From Paramarasmius palmivorus (lineage: Eukaryota; Basidiomycota; Agaricomycetes; Agaricales; Marasmiaceae), in contig JAYKXP010000005.1 in assembly GCA_037176845.1 (NCBI GenBank), positions 930,001 through 994,000 of the forward strand: DNA of 64,000 nucleotides, given 5' to 3'. Of this stretch, positions 34,074-45,280 are shown piece after piece (positions within the stretch are counted from its first letter, which is position 1; each line of letters opens with the position of its first letter). A program made the translations under genes and the position numbers. The notes under the pieces were generated by a model. The model saw only the letters and a list, made by a program, of their open reading frames with translations, was not told where the DNA came from and did no database searches.

Positions 34074-35693
34074 ATGCTGCCCGGAGATACGCAATCGAGG
34101 GACATATGCGTACCTCTTTCAGATCTAAGAGCCTTGCTCACAGGGAATAGTCCACTGCCACTCTCGAGCCGTGAGGTGCTCCGGACCAGCCTCTGCGATG
34201 TCGAAAGGCGTCTCCAGGAAATCTCCGGAATCATCGCAAGCCAAGAAGACGGCCTACGTCGGCTGAACGAAGAACGGGCGCGATTAACGGAGTTTACGGA
34301 AAACGCGAGAGCCACCTTACACCCTGCTCGGTTTCTTCCCAAAGTCATACTGGCTCAGATATTCCAGGCCTCTGTGGACTCTGAATCCAGTGGAATCATG
34401 GATATGCACAACTTCCCAGAAAACACCAATTCTTTGGATCCATCCAGAGCACCTTGGACGTTTAGTCAAGTCTGTCGACAGTGGAGAGAAGTTGCCCTAG
34501 AGCTCCCATCTTTGTGGAGTTATATTGCCATAGACTTTCCCAATGTCCCAACACACGACCCATCCGTTTCTTCTCTGCTCGGTCGCCTGATGCTGCAAAT
34601 ACAGCGATCACGAACGCAGGAGCTCACGGTCCTACTCCAAACCCTGCACCGAATACATCAACATCATCCTCTAATGGTGGCCGTATGTTCCCATTCTGCA
34701 CGTTGGGGAACGCTTCGGCTCTCCTTCGCCCACGATGACCCTAAACCATACCATACGCTATCGTCGATGGTCAAAAGGAACTTGAATGGTTTGCGTCGCT
34801 TGTTTTTGCAACCAAAGTTCGTAGATGACAACTTGTCATCTGCTGGAATAATCGATACCTTCGTAACGGCACCACAACTACGCGAGCTGAATGTCGTTGG
34901 CTATACCGCACTCCTTCATTATCATTTCCCCATCACATTCGGCCAAATAACCCACTTCCGATGCGAGCTGTCTAGGCATACGATTTCGCTCATGAACAGC
35001 TATGAGTATATCAGTGCGATGTCTGGGCTGCAAGAACTCCTTTTAATAGGTGTATTTCCTAGCCAAGACATGGATAAGGGCCCAAACTTCACTCTACCTC
35101 AACTTCACACACTTTCTATCGCACCAAAGAGTTTCTCCGTCGCAGCCGCCCGGAAATTACTCGACAGGCTGACAGCTCCCAGTCTCCATACTTTTCGGGT
35201 GAATGGGGATGTCAGTGACGTCGAATGTCTCCGTTCATTCCTCTCTCGATGCGCTTCAACCCTCAAACACCTTTGCTTGGAAGATCATGGAATGAGCGCT
35301 CCAGGTGTCATTCGGCTATTAGAAACGATTCCCGCTCTGGAATCTCTTTCCATCTCAAGCATGCCTGAAGATGTCGTACACGCACTTGCTGGGCCTTCTT
35401 CCTCTTCTGATGAGATTGTTCATCTCACCCCGAAGTTGACCGAGCTTTGTTTGCTTTATCCAAAATGCTTCATGGATGCATCGTTACTCGGGCTGGTGGA
35501 GGCTCGGCTACACCATCTGGAATCGTCGAGACCGCCAGTCGCTAAGCTGCGGAAGCTTCGTTTCAGTTGCGAGATGTTAACTGGCATCAAGTATGGCACG
35601 CTCAAAGCGCTTGAAGCATTTGACGAGCTAGACGTGGATTTCACTGCTGAAGCTTGGCTGCCAGAAGATATGGAGGGTGTGTTACAGGACTAG
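34074..35693 (+). CDS. F-box domain protein with N-terminal coiled coil
   Basis: Single exon of 540 codons from the ATG at 34074 (MLPGDTQSRDICVPLSDLRA). A coiled coil occupies about residues 40-80 (CDVERRLQEISGIIASQEDG, LRRLNEERARLTEF), followed by an F-box-like segment HPARFLPKVILAQIFQASV and FSQVCRQWREVALELPSLWS. The C-terminal half is LRR-like (LRELNVVGYTALLHYHF, LCLEDHGMSAPGVIRLLETI, LESLSISSMPE). The same coiled coil-plus-F-box layout is seen in the tandem pair at 3-7.6 kb, but sequence similarity outside the layout is low, so this belongs to a different branch. Probable SCF adaptor; target unknown. Confidence 0.85.
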   Translation: MLPGDTQSRDICVPLSDLRALLTGNSPLPLSSREVLRTSLCDVERRLQEISGIIASQEDGLRRLNEERARLTEFTENARATLHPARFLPKVILAQIFQASVDSESSGIMDMHNFPENTNSLDPSRAPWTFSQVCRQWREVALELPSLWSYIAIDFPNVPTHDPSVSSLLGRLMLQIQRSRTQELTVLLQTLHRIHQHHPLMVAVCSHSARWGTLRLSFAHDDPKPYHTLSSMVKRNLNGLRRLFLQPKFVDDNLSSAGIIDTFVTAPQLRELNVVGYTALLHYHFPITFGQITHFRCELSRHTISLMNSYEYISAMSGLQELLLIGVFPSQDMDKGPNFTLPQLHTLSIAPKSFSVAAARKLLDRLTAPSLHTFRVNGDVSDVECLRSFLSRCASTLKHLCLEDHGMSAPGVIRLLETIPALESLSISSMPEDVVHALAGPSSSSDEIVHLTPKLTELCLLYPKCFMDASLLGLVEARLHHLESSRPPVAKLRKLRFSCEMLTGIKYGTLKALEAFDELDVDFTAEAWLPEDMEGVLQD

Positions 35694-36368
35694 TGGTGCT
35701 ATGGTTTGGATTTGAGACCTTTTTATTGCTATCAGAATCTACCCGTACGATATAATTCTACTCTACACAACCTAGAAATATCCTAATCAACGGGCAACAG
35801 AAGATACTATGTACACGTAAAGTACAAGTGGAAACCAAGGAAAAGCGGGATTAGTATTCCTTCCATCGCATTATTAGATGGACGATGCAATTAAACGGAA
35901 TGGGGATGCGGGAAAGGAATCGGGGTGGATACACCGAATGGGCGGCCTCGACACAACGTTCAACAGAACTACACATAGAACGGGAATAACCAGGAAATAT
36001 AAAAGAGTGTGAGATGTAGAAGCTCGAGAGCGAGATGAGGGAGTGTGGCTATGCACAACAGTGCGAATAAATAACCAAGGAGTGACGGTGTATAATCGAA
36101 ACAGAAACCAAGAAAACAGAAAATGAGTGTGGTAGTGTCACGATGTGATCAACAGTAGTGTTGTGTAATCAAGTAAGTGTGTCAAGGTGCCGAGTTGGTT
36201 GATCCTGGGATGGGTGGAGAGGCCGAACGGTGAAAACAGACTAGCAATACAACAGAAAAACAGTGCGAGTGGATAACTTATGGAGTTGCCAATAATGATA
36301 AGTTCGTGTAGGTGTCGTGAAAGAATGCTAAACAAGATGCAGTGAGAAGAGGAATGATGGGACGCCGC
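35694..36368. other. Convergent intergenic region
   Basis: 3' UTRs of the F-box gene (plus) and the methyltransferase gene (minus). Open frames 35874-36056 and 36138-36335 (minus) lie upstream of no recognisable domain. Confidence 0.55.
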
Positions 36369-39300
36369 TCAGGTGGATTTTGCAGGAATGGGTTCGCCAG
36401 TAGAATGTCTCCAACTCTTCACGGCTTCGTATACGCGGATCGTCCTCACGTGTGTGAGGTCTTCCTTAGCATACACTCCACCGGCTAGAGACTCTGAAGG
36501 CGTAGCTGGAAGAGTCTCTGAAGATGCAGTGTTGGATTTGGCCGATGTCGCTGATTTAGGAGTGTTTGGGATCTCGATGTTCTTGCTGACACCGTATACC
36601 CCTTTGTTCTCCTTCATTGTCTCCATGCTAGTCTCTGGTATTTCTGCTGGCCAGTTGAACCGTCTTCTTCGGAAACTATAAAGGGATAGTGGTAAGTCGA
36701 AGCTAGTTACACATTAAAAAGCCTGTTACTGACCATTCATATTCCCAAATTGTCTGCTCAAATTCTGCATCGCTAACGATTCTTCGACCCTCCTCATCAA
36801 CGTAGCCGGCAATCCATTCCTCCAATGCTGGCTTGCATCCAAGAACAGTATGAACGTTCTTGCATGCATGCATCTCTAGCTCGGCAGCACTCATCGGGAT
36901 CAATGTTGATGGCCATAAGAGCAATCCAGGGCTCTGCTTAACAGGGGTAGGAGTCGCCGGCACTTCGTCCTCTTCCTGCTCATCCGATTCTTCCTCTTCT
37001 TCAGATTCTATACTCGGCCGAGGTAGTGAAGCAGATGAAGACGAAGTCGAAGGCCTCGAGGCTGCTGATGCTGCAGCAAGAGCGCTATACGTGATCCCTA
37101 GTCGGGTTGCAGCCTTGGCCGAAATACCCTCAGGCAACGGCTCATATAAGCTCGATCGAGAGGAGTCGTGACTGCTTCTACCGAAAGCAGAAGGCCCGGT
37201 TTGCGCCCTTGCTCTCGTGTACTTGTCCTTCTTCTCCTTGTCCCATTCAATGGACATCCCCAGGATCTTCTTGCCGTCCTTGTCATCCCCGTTCATATCG
37301 TCGCTCCACCGCACCTTGGATTCTTTCCTCGACTTGCCCTTCGACTTATCATCGGCGTACTCGGCAAACTCTTCAGGTGCAAGCATCAAATGCATGCTCT
37401 TGACCCTTCCTGACTTGCCCTCGCCGAATACCCTCTCCAACGCCGACTCCATAAATTCATTTGGTGAAGGATTAATGCCGTACTTCTTTTCCAACATGTC
37501 ATGGAAGACGTGCTCGAGTTCTTGAGCTTTCGTTGCACTGATTTGCCAGGAGTCGTCTCGAGCTATCGGTGGACGAGAAGGTGTCCGCACGGAGCGTTTC
37601 CTTTCAAGGATAGGTGCAGAGCCGGTAGTCATAGGCGTAGGAGGCAAAGACTTGTCGATGACGATGGCGGGGATTTCACTCGTCGTTTCGTCTTCCGGAG
37701 AGGCTACGAACTCGACGAGACCTGCTATAGGCGTAGGCGTCTTGGAGAGATCTTCTTCTTCGGCTCGTATTGTCACCGATACTGACTCGCAGTCTAACGT
37801 ATCCTCGCAGTCGGGTTCGAGTGGAGGTGATGGTAGTGGTCTTATGGGCATTGGTGGGGTCTTCTTTGGAATTGAATGCTTCTCAATGTGCAGAGGAGCA
37901 ATCTCAGGGATCTCGATGGAGTAGAAGTCGGGAGGAGTGGTGGCTTCGGATATTGAAGAAGCAGATGAGGAGGTGGTCATCGCTGTGGAGTCGGTCGTAG
38001 AAGACGATGTCGACTCGAATGAAGAGGCAGATATCGAAGACATCCGGAAATGTGCTAGAGCATCTCGAACAGCACCTTCGATCGGGCTATTCTCCTCGGA
38101 CTCAATAACCTTCTTGAATACACCTCGTTCGTCGTCACTCCACATCGAAAAGTTTAGTCTCTTCTTCCAGCGGTTACCGCTCATGCTCATAGGGCGAGCA
38201 TTAGGCCTTGGTCCAACAACATGGGCGAGGTCGAACTCGTGAATTGATCGACGGCGGGGTTGCAGCTCGCCAACGTCAAAGCAGACATCGTCATCAGAGT
38301 CATTCAGGTCGGCTTCAACCTCGTCCCCTGCATCTTCGGACTCTGAAGATGACAACATCTCCATCACGACTACGCCGTCGTCGGTGATACCAAAATGCTT
38401 CTTCCACGTAACACCCGACATACTGAGCGGACGAGCATTCGGCCTTGGTCCCAACAATGGCGGGAGTGAGCCTGGGCTACTAGACGTGCGACGATGGGTA
38501 TGTTTTGGCTTTCGGTCCACATGAACATCCTCGTCGGGCCGCTTCGAGGTATCAACTCGACTCTGTGCTCCATCACCATCAGCTTCTTCATTTTCAGCAT
38601 CATGATGTTCTTGATGAACCAGGGGCGCGGACTCATCGCCGTCTGCATCAACCGTTGTACCGCTGTCATGATGATTAACATCCGTTTCACGCTCGTCTCC
38701 CGCGTCATCATCTTCGTCAAAACCGGAATTACCGACACAGGATGGAGGAGCGGCATCGCTTGAAGATGAAGGTGGTGTCGATGTTGAAATTGAGGAGCTG
38801 CTGGCGCCACTGTGACGCTTCCTGCGGCGAGAAGTCGTCATCTTGGGATGAGTATAGGGAAAGAGCATTTGGTCGTCTATGACTTCTAGTCGACCGCCCC
38901 GCGTCAAGACACGTTGGACTTCGCGAATAACAAAGTCCCATTTCTTGTATGGGATAGCCAAGGAAGCGTTGGCGATGCGGACAAAGTCGAAAGATTGTGA
39001 TGGGAATGGCAGAGCATAATGTAAGCTGTCAACGGCCGTTCAGTATTCACCGCGACTAAAAAAAGAATGGAAGACGCACAAATTGCCTCTGACTATTGTA
39101 ACGTTCTCTCTTTCGTGCACTTGAGGAAGTGCCACGTCTACTAGGTCGAAACCGACAACCTGTGCATTGGGCCACTGGGTTGAAGCTTGCAGTACCCAAT
39201 GACCTTGGCCACAAGCTAGGTCTAATACACTCGTGGGCGGGCGTTCACCGTTGGCTGCGTAATCGTAGAAACTTGGTGAGCCATTGGGGTTGATACGACG

Positions 39301-40210
39301 AAGGAGAATGTTGAGGTGTCGGTCGCTAAAAAAAACAAAAATGAGCGCGTCTTTTACAGGAAGAATGTATGAAAACTCACTTGTCTAATGGAACGTCGTC
39401 GTAAGACTGCATATAGACTGCATCTTTTCCATAAGGATGCATCTTCATTCTACCTTTCCTTGCCCAACGGTTCTTACTTCGATACTTGAGCTCAGAGACT
39501 TCTCCCTTCTCCAAAGCCGCCTGATACGTGTATTCTTCCTGGTCTTCGCCGGCTTCTTCTTCATTAGGTATTTCTGGATTGGGGAATGGAATGGGTTCTT
39601 CGATAGGATACGGTGAAGCCTCTTTCGTCGGTGAACGAGCGACTGGTTGTTGTTCTCCAGTGGCCAGCATGAGCAGCTTGGCCATGGAACGCTTCTTCTT
39701 CAACGATTTGTGAGACTTGCCTAGCGAGAAGTACTTGGACATGGTGTCCTGGTCGTTGTCGTGACTCTTTTCCTTCTCCTTCTCCTTCCCTTTCTCCTTC
39801 TCTTTTCCACACTTCTTCTTCTCTTTCTCCTTCTCCTTTCCCTTCTCCTTGTCTTTCTCCTTCTCCTTCTCTGTCTCTTTCTCCTTCTTTTCCTTACTCG
39901 AGGTGATGAAACCCATCGCAGAAACGGGTCTCCGGCGCGGGGAGAATGAGTGTCGCAGATGCAAGTGTGACTTGTGTTGTTTTAGAGTTTTCGATCGGTC
40001 TGCTTCCGGAGATAACGTTGCAGAATTTGGTGGTGTCAAAAGCTGGTACTGCGAGTACGGTCGATAATGCGACTTTACTGCAGAACTAGCTGGTGCAGAC
40101 AGAAAGAAAGATTGTTGAGCGGAAGGACCTGCGGAATCTGGTGGTGTTGGTAATAAAGGGTAATGAAGGTATGTGGCAGGAATGTCGCGGGTCGCATTGT
40201 CCTCGTCCAT
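36369..40210 (-). CDS. Large class-I SAM-dependent methyltransferase with long disordered inserts
   Basis: Start at 40210 (MDEDNATRDIPATYLHYPLL), stop at 36371-36369, with at least three introns. Residues about 80-250 are disordered and include a Lys/Glu-rich tract. Exons then carry YMQSYDDVPLDKDRHLNILL and the Rossmann motif I TSVLDLACGQGHWVLQAS, VVGFDLVDVALPQV (motif II), FVHYALPFPSQSFDFVRIAN and EVQRVLTRGGRLEVIDDQML, a complete methyltransferase-11/25-type fold. The fold is followed by about 750 residues of acidic, Ser-rich sequence containing two copies of GPRPNARPLSMSG-like motif (about 38440 and 38205) and EHVFHDMLEKKYGINPSP. The last exon reads FRRRRFNWPAEIPETSMETM. Substrate unknown. 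Long fungal proteins with this arrangement are common in basidiomycetes but uncharacterised. Confidence 0.85.
39765..39905 (-). repeat. Lys/Glu-coding microsatellite-like tract
   Basis: CCTTCTCCTT-type hexanucleotide slippage tract on the plus strand, read as KEKEKEKDKEKGKEKEK on the minus strand inside the methyltransferase gene. Confidence 0.8.
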
Positions 40211-40492
40211 GATTGTGGACAATTTGGGCCACAGGGGCAAGAAGAACAATGGGTCTTTGACGACGGTCGTCGCTTCTTGGGGGGAATTGAGAGACAGGAA
40301 AAAGGGAAGGGGCTGTACAAATTTCTCGGCTATAGTATATCCATGAGCTGATGTTTCCCATTTAGAAATCAATCTGTCTATCTAAAAAGGTTCCAATAGA
40401 TTTCTCTATATTCGACAATCAATTCAATTACAGATCCCTCACGAGTCACGGTCTGGTCCTCAATCTCCCGCCGTCAGTTACCGGTCATTCAA

Positions 40493-41112
40493 TCAATCAT
40501 CTTCCTTGCGGGGTGGCGGGCCACACGGCTGTAACATCCTCTGCGTAAACCGGTGAGAAGAGAGGACATTCCGGGGACAAAAGGCCACAGGGAAGAGTCA
40601 AGCACTGGGAAGTAAACTCACCTCAGTCATCTCGAATTTCACCCGGCCGAGAGCCTCTCCGTCAGCAATGGCAAGGTACGAAGTCAGCGTAGAGTGACCA
40701 ACGATTGATGATAAGGTGTCCCTGTGCTGATGCGTCAACCAGTCGCTACAATTCCCCGATGACATTGTCAGTTTCCAGAGATAGATAAAAGCAGGAGACC
40801 CCACTCAACTATTTCGTCAAGTCGGCATGTCCTGATGGGACGTCGGGAAGGATGGGAAGGCGGTAGAACCCATGTACAGTCAGCGTAACTGACCATATGG
40901 TATACCGTATAGGTACGATTGAATTACTGACCTGTTCCCGTATATCGCGCGTGTACTATAGCATGAACTTAATCCCTAGGCAACTTCCGAGCCTCAAAGA
41001 AGAACTCACAGTTCTCTAACTGTGTATTAGCTGTGTATTTTAGCTCAGAAGACTGTGAGCCAAGAGGGATTAGTGATATAATCGTGTGGCATTCAACGGG
41101 AAAACTTACCAT
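40493..41112 (-). CDS. SF3B5: Splicing factor 3b subunit 5 (SF3B5/SF3b10/YSF3)
   Basis: Six coding exons assemble to exactly 87 aa: 41112-41110 (only the ATG), 41052-41010, 40955-40932, 40831-40810, 40745-40622, 40540-40493. The protein starts MSSELKYTANTQLENLHARY, continues TGTGHADLTKYDWLTHQHRD and VGHSTLTSYLAIADGEALGR, and ends ERMLQPCGPPPRKEDD. TGHAD, the W..HQHRD block, YLAIA and RMLQPCGPP are invariant landmarks of the SF3B5 family (86 aa in human). It is a core component of the U2 snRNP SF3b complex, in the nucleus, contacting SF3B1 and SF3B3. Exons of 22 and 24 nt and a start codon cut off by an intron right after ATG are notable; all introns are GT..AG. Confidence 0.93.
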
Positions 41113-41954
41113 GACCGCTGTTGGAAAGAAAGGCAGTGCAGCACCGATTGCGGATTGTGGCAAAACTTTCCACGGTCGGCCGACCGCGCCACACCGGTAT
41201 CCGGTGGTGTCTTCCGAGGCTCGAATGTGTCCAACTTGCAACAGTGGGGGCACTTTAGGATCGATATATTACTCGAACGTTCCACTCAAACGCAAGAATA
41301 CAGTGGATGGAATACCCTGGGTCGTGAACGAGTGAAACCGTTGAAATGGACGAAGGGTGGAGCGGCAGCCGAGTGTCTCCCAAGCCTCGGGTTCAGTGGT
41401 CGTGAAACGGGAAATGGTATTCGAGTTGTAGCAACACTCGAGTACCAAAAGAATCCTTGAGAGTTCCTAGAGCAAAAGCAGTTAGTGGAGTAGCATGTTC
41501 GATCCAAAGATGTGCTGTTCGTTATACAGCTCCATGATGCATGATGGTGAGCCCTAGATGTAGTATACGATTCTAGTGACCAGATCGATAGAGTTTGGAA
41601 CGCTCAATCTGCAACTCCATCATGTATTGGAGGTGAATTTGTGAACAGTCTGGAAGCAGCTCGATGAGGAAGGTGACCGAAGGCTCGGATTTTAGATAGA
41701 CGCGAAGAGCCCGAGGGAACATTCGAGCTGTCGAATGTCGGTGACTTTCAGGACTGAAATGGGTTCCGAAAATCAGGGACGCAAGCAATCGGAGATGAAA
41801 GAGGAGGCTTCTCTACAAGAGCGCGCATTTCCCACAACACCAATACCCAACATCCAACACGCATACATGTACCGTTCCATCCGATAAACTAAGTAGAAAT
41901 CCCATTGGATAAAAGAACAGAACGTAAAGAACAACACTCGACAATCTACACTTA
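41113..41954. other. SF3B5 upstream region and coatomer gamma 3' side
   Basis: A 14-bp palindrome CGGTCGGCCGACCG lies at 41173-41186, 61 nt before the SF3B5 ATG. Plus frame 41086-41460 has no domain. Confidence 0.5.
41173..41186. promoter_or_regulatory. 14-bp perfect palindrome upstream of SF3B5
   Basis: CGGTCGGCCGACCG is self-complementary and contains paired CGG triplets, the half-sites used by fungal Zn2Cys6 regulators. It could be a binding site; position in the promoter or 5' UTR is the only support. Confidence 0.3.
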
Positions 41955-44900
41955 TCAACCACTAACAGCAGCCAACACCAGATCGCACACCTCTTGACTC
42001 TCTGCCCGCACTGAGAGCTCGAGGGTAACACCTTGGCCTTTGGAGAACGTCATACGACACCGTGTAAGAACCTTTCCTCCACCGCCGATAACTAATCCAG
42101 ACATTTGGAGAGTGTGTACAGATGTCGATTGGGGTGACTCCGTGCCTCCAAGGGGTTCCATTTTAAGTACTTCAATGAGAGAATCGCAAGCAGCTGTGGG
42201 GACGAGATAACCCAATCAGCGATTTTGAAAATGCGGAAATAACACCGAGGACTCTTACCTTTGAGACTCTCCATTGCTGATAATGAGAATGTCTCCGTGA
42301 CACTTGGTGCTGAATGGAGACGATCCCACTCCGCCCCGAATGTGGCATACGAGGGTATTATATAGTCACCGCCAGCGCTGACCTCAATCTCCTCCAGTTG
42401 ATACTCATCCTCATAGCCCTCATCCTCAGGCTCTCCAGTAGATGGATCAACCTCCTTACTGACGAATTTGAGCAAGCAAGAGAATGAACCAATAGCGTAT
42501 TGCTCTGGATCATCACGAGCGAAGGACACGTAAACGATACCAGGCGATGTCGATGCAGAGAGAGATGGTAAAGGAATGATGAATTCTTCTGTGAGTCCTG
42601 AATCTTCGGATTGAGGCTGCATGATGACTTCGACCCGTTCTAGAACAGTATCGGGTAGAGTATTTGACACATTGTACTGCAAAAGAAGTTCATTAATGAC
42701 AAGTACAACAGCAAGATACCAGAACGTACCTGGAAGACAATGTGTTCCTTGAAGATGTGCTTGACGCAGGTGACTTGGTATTCAGTTTCAGATTCAGTGA
42801 GCTGCACAGGAGTAGCGCTGCTGTTGAGCACAGGTCCGTATGAAGCAAACTCGGGAACTTCTGCCAGCTGTTGTGCATATTGTGATTGTCGTTCTGCAGC
42901 AGTGGGCGGTGGCGGAGAGTCCGATTTCTTTGTTGACGCCGGAACGCCAATAGTCTCCAAGGTGCTCGGACCTAACAAGGCTGTGAGATAGAAGACAGCA
43001 AACATTTAATGTGTACAACTTACGAGCTGCTTCTTGAGCGGCCTGGATGCGGCTAATCTTGGGTACATCAGAGAAGTCCAGAGGTTGGGCAGGCTCTTTG
43101 ATGTATGCGACGAGCTTGGTTTCGAGAGCGGCCAAAGAGAAGACAGATTCTAGCAAGTGATGAAATAAGCGCCGGGAACAAAAGGCGAACATTCCTCGCT
43201 TACCATCCTTAACGTAGACCTCAGCCAGCTGCTTCTCCTTGAACGTTCTCAAGTACAATGCAGCCCGGTCCCGAACTTCGTCATCCACATCGTCCAAGCA
43301 CCTGCAAAAACTGTTAGGATTACGTCCCCAACCTAGAAGCGCACACTAACCTGTTCAAAAGAACTGCAATACTCTTCTGAAGCGCGCTATCCTTGGCATT
43401 GACACCAAACTTGGCCAAGCTCGCCACAGCCGCAGCCCTAACAGTTGCATTCTCCAAAACGACCCGGTTGTAGATGAAACGGATGTACTTGGTAGGTTGC
43501 GGCGACTTGGGTCCTTCCATACCCAACAAATGTAGAATACGAACAGACAGCTTGGTGAATTCACAATCTTCAATGAACTCGCATAAGTGTGAGAGAGCCT
43601 GTTCCTTGCATTCAGGGATGAACTTGATCATGTCAAAGATGGCCTCCACGACGGCACGCTTGAATTCATAGCCACCTTCGTCCCGTAGGACGCCAGAAAG
43701 GAAACCGAGCATAGACGCATGTTTCGTAGGGAATTTTAGGCAGAGGGAACGGACAGCGTCGACGATGATAACCTTGAACTCGTCGCTGATTTCTGCCATG
43801 AAACCAGTGATTTGTTTGATCAGACGGTCCACGGAAGCTTCATTGCCAGTCTAGAGTAACATTAGCATCCTTGAGAGAGAATAAACCGCTCCAAACATAC
43901 CTTGAGTAACGTTGTGATAGCGTAGGTAGCGACACTTCGGTTGGAATCAGCAATGAGGCTTTCGAGGTCGACGTTGCAGGTGGCGACGCTAGCAGGATGC
44001 GTGAGGGCAAGTGCAGCGAGAGTACGAGTAGCAGCGAATTTGAGAACAGGCTTGGGCGAAGACAAAAACAGTTGCAAGACTTTCGAATCGGTGAGATTGT
44101 GTATAGCCTAACAAAGAAAGAAACACACCAGCTATTGGCTTCGTCAACTGCTGGGCGTTCACGTATTTCATTTCGCAAATCGCACGAGCAGCCTCAAAGT
44201 TGACCATGTCGCTCTTGTGACGCAACCACCCTTCTAATAGGTCTAGCATCTGTCTCTGGACGCTGTGCACGAAATAAGCAAAGACGAATCACAGCACGTA
44301 GAAAGGACTTACTTGGGATCCTCTTCCATGACTTTAGCAGCGTACCGAATCAACATGCAAAGCGCCATGGGGTTTTTCAAGGTCGTTCCAGAACCAGATT
44401 TACCGCCGCCCAGTTGCTGGATCATTTTGGTCACGGCCATCCGATCTTGTTGACGTATGAGATATAGAAGACCGAGAGCATGGTATTGAGGGATGTGGCT
44501 GGTTGAAGGAATTGTCTGGGGACCGCTGACATTCGAGTTACCTCCACCAAAGAAACCACCACCACCACTGGACGTGCTGAAATAACTCGAAGATGTCTTG
44601 GAATCAACGGCGGTCTGCGCTTCATTCACCCATCGTTTAATGATATCTTTGGCGAATGGGTAGAGGTGATATGAGGCGATGAGTGCGGATGAGGAGATGG
44701 AAGGGTTTCGGTCAATGATGGCGGACTTGAATAATCTGTCGACTGATTGAGCCATCGAAGGCTATAGCTAATGTGTCAAAATCCATTTGCAGGCATCGAA
44801 ACGAAGAGAACGTACGTCGATAATACGACACAATGCTCGAATAGCATTTGGTCTATAAATGACCTCTGAAGTCGGTTGCACATCCTTCATGATACTAGCA

Positions 44901-45280
44901 GTAACCATGATTACATCCTCTGCTGTTGTCGCCAGCTCCTTGATCGCGAGATAGACTGCTTGACGAAGTGCAGCCTGTAATGAAATGGAATGTGTCAAGC
45001 TCAAAGCTCGAAATCGAAGAATTCAGGAACGTACATCTTTATGCTGGAAGAGTTTGGTGGTGCCAAAGAATAACGTCGTCGCCTCCTGGGTTCCAAAGGT
45101 CTCTCCAATGTAAAGCAAGTAGACTATCCGTGTAAGCAATGCCCTGCATTTCCGTGGACTGATTGGAGATTCGTTGAAGACGCGTGCTTCCTGGATGATA
45201 GTGGTCTTGTTGTTGTAATACGAGCTCAACCCACTCTCGTCCTCTTTTTTGTTCTGGAAAGTGAGGGCGAGAGACGCCAT
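41955..45280 (-). CDS. SEC21: Coatomer subunit gamma (COPI, SEC21)
   Basis: Starts [20 protein letters not shown] at 45280, with introns throughout, and stops at 41957-41955. The N-terminal adaptin-like solenoid is clear: [117 protein letters not shown]. Later segments [20 protein letters not shown] and [20 protein letters not shown] are typical. The C-terminal appendage is recognised by [20 protein letters not shown] and [12 protein letters not shown] at the end. A glycine-rich insert [14 protein letters not shown] lies in the solenoid. Role: COPI coat for Golgi-to-ER retrograde vesicles. The upstream frame to 45346 has no ATG. Confidence 0.93.

Noticed and set aside
39765..39905. Hexanucleotide tract as a possible transposon or regulatory repeat
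   Set aside because: It lies inside the coding frame and encodes a Lys/Glu stretch; ordinary slippage tract.
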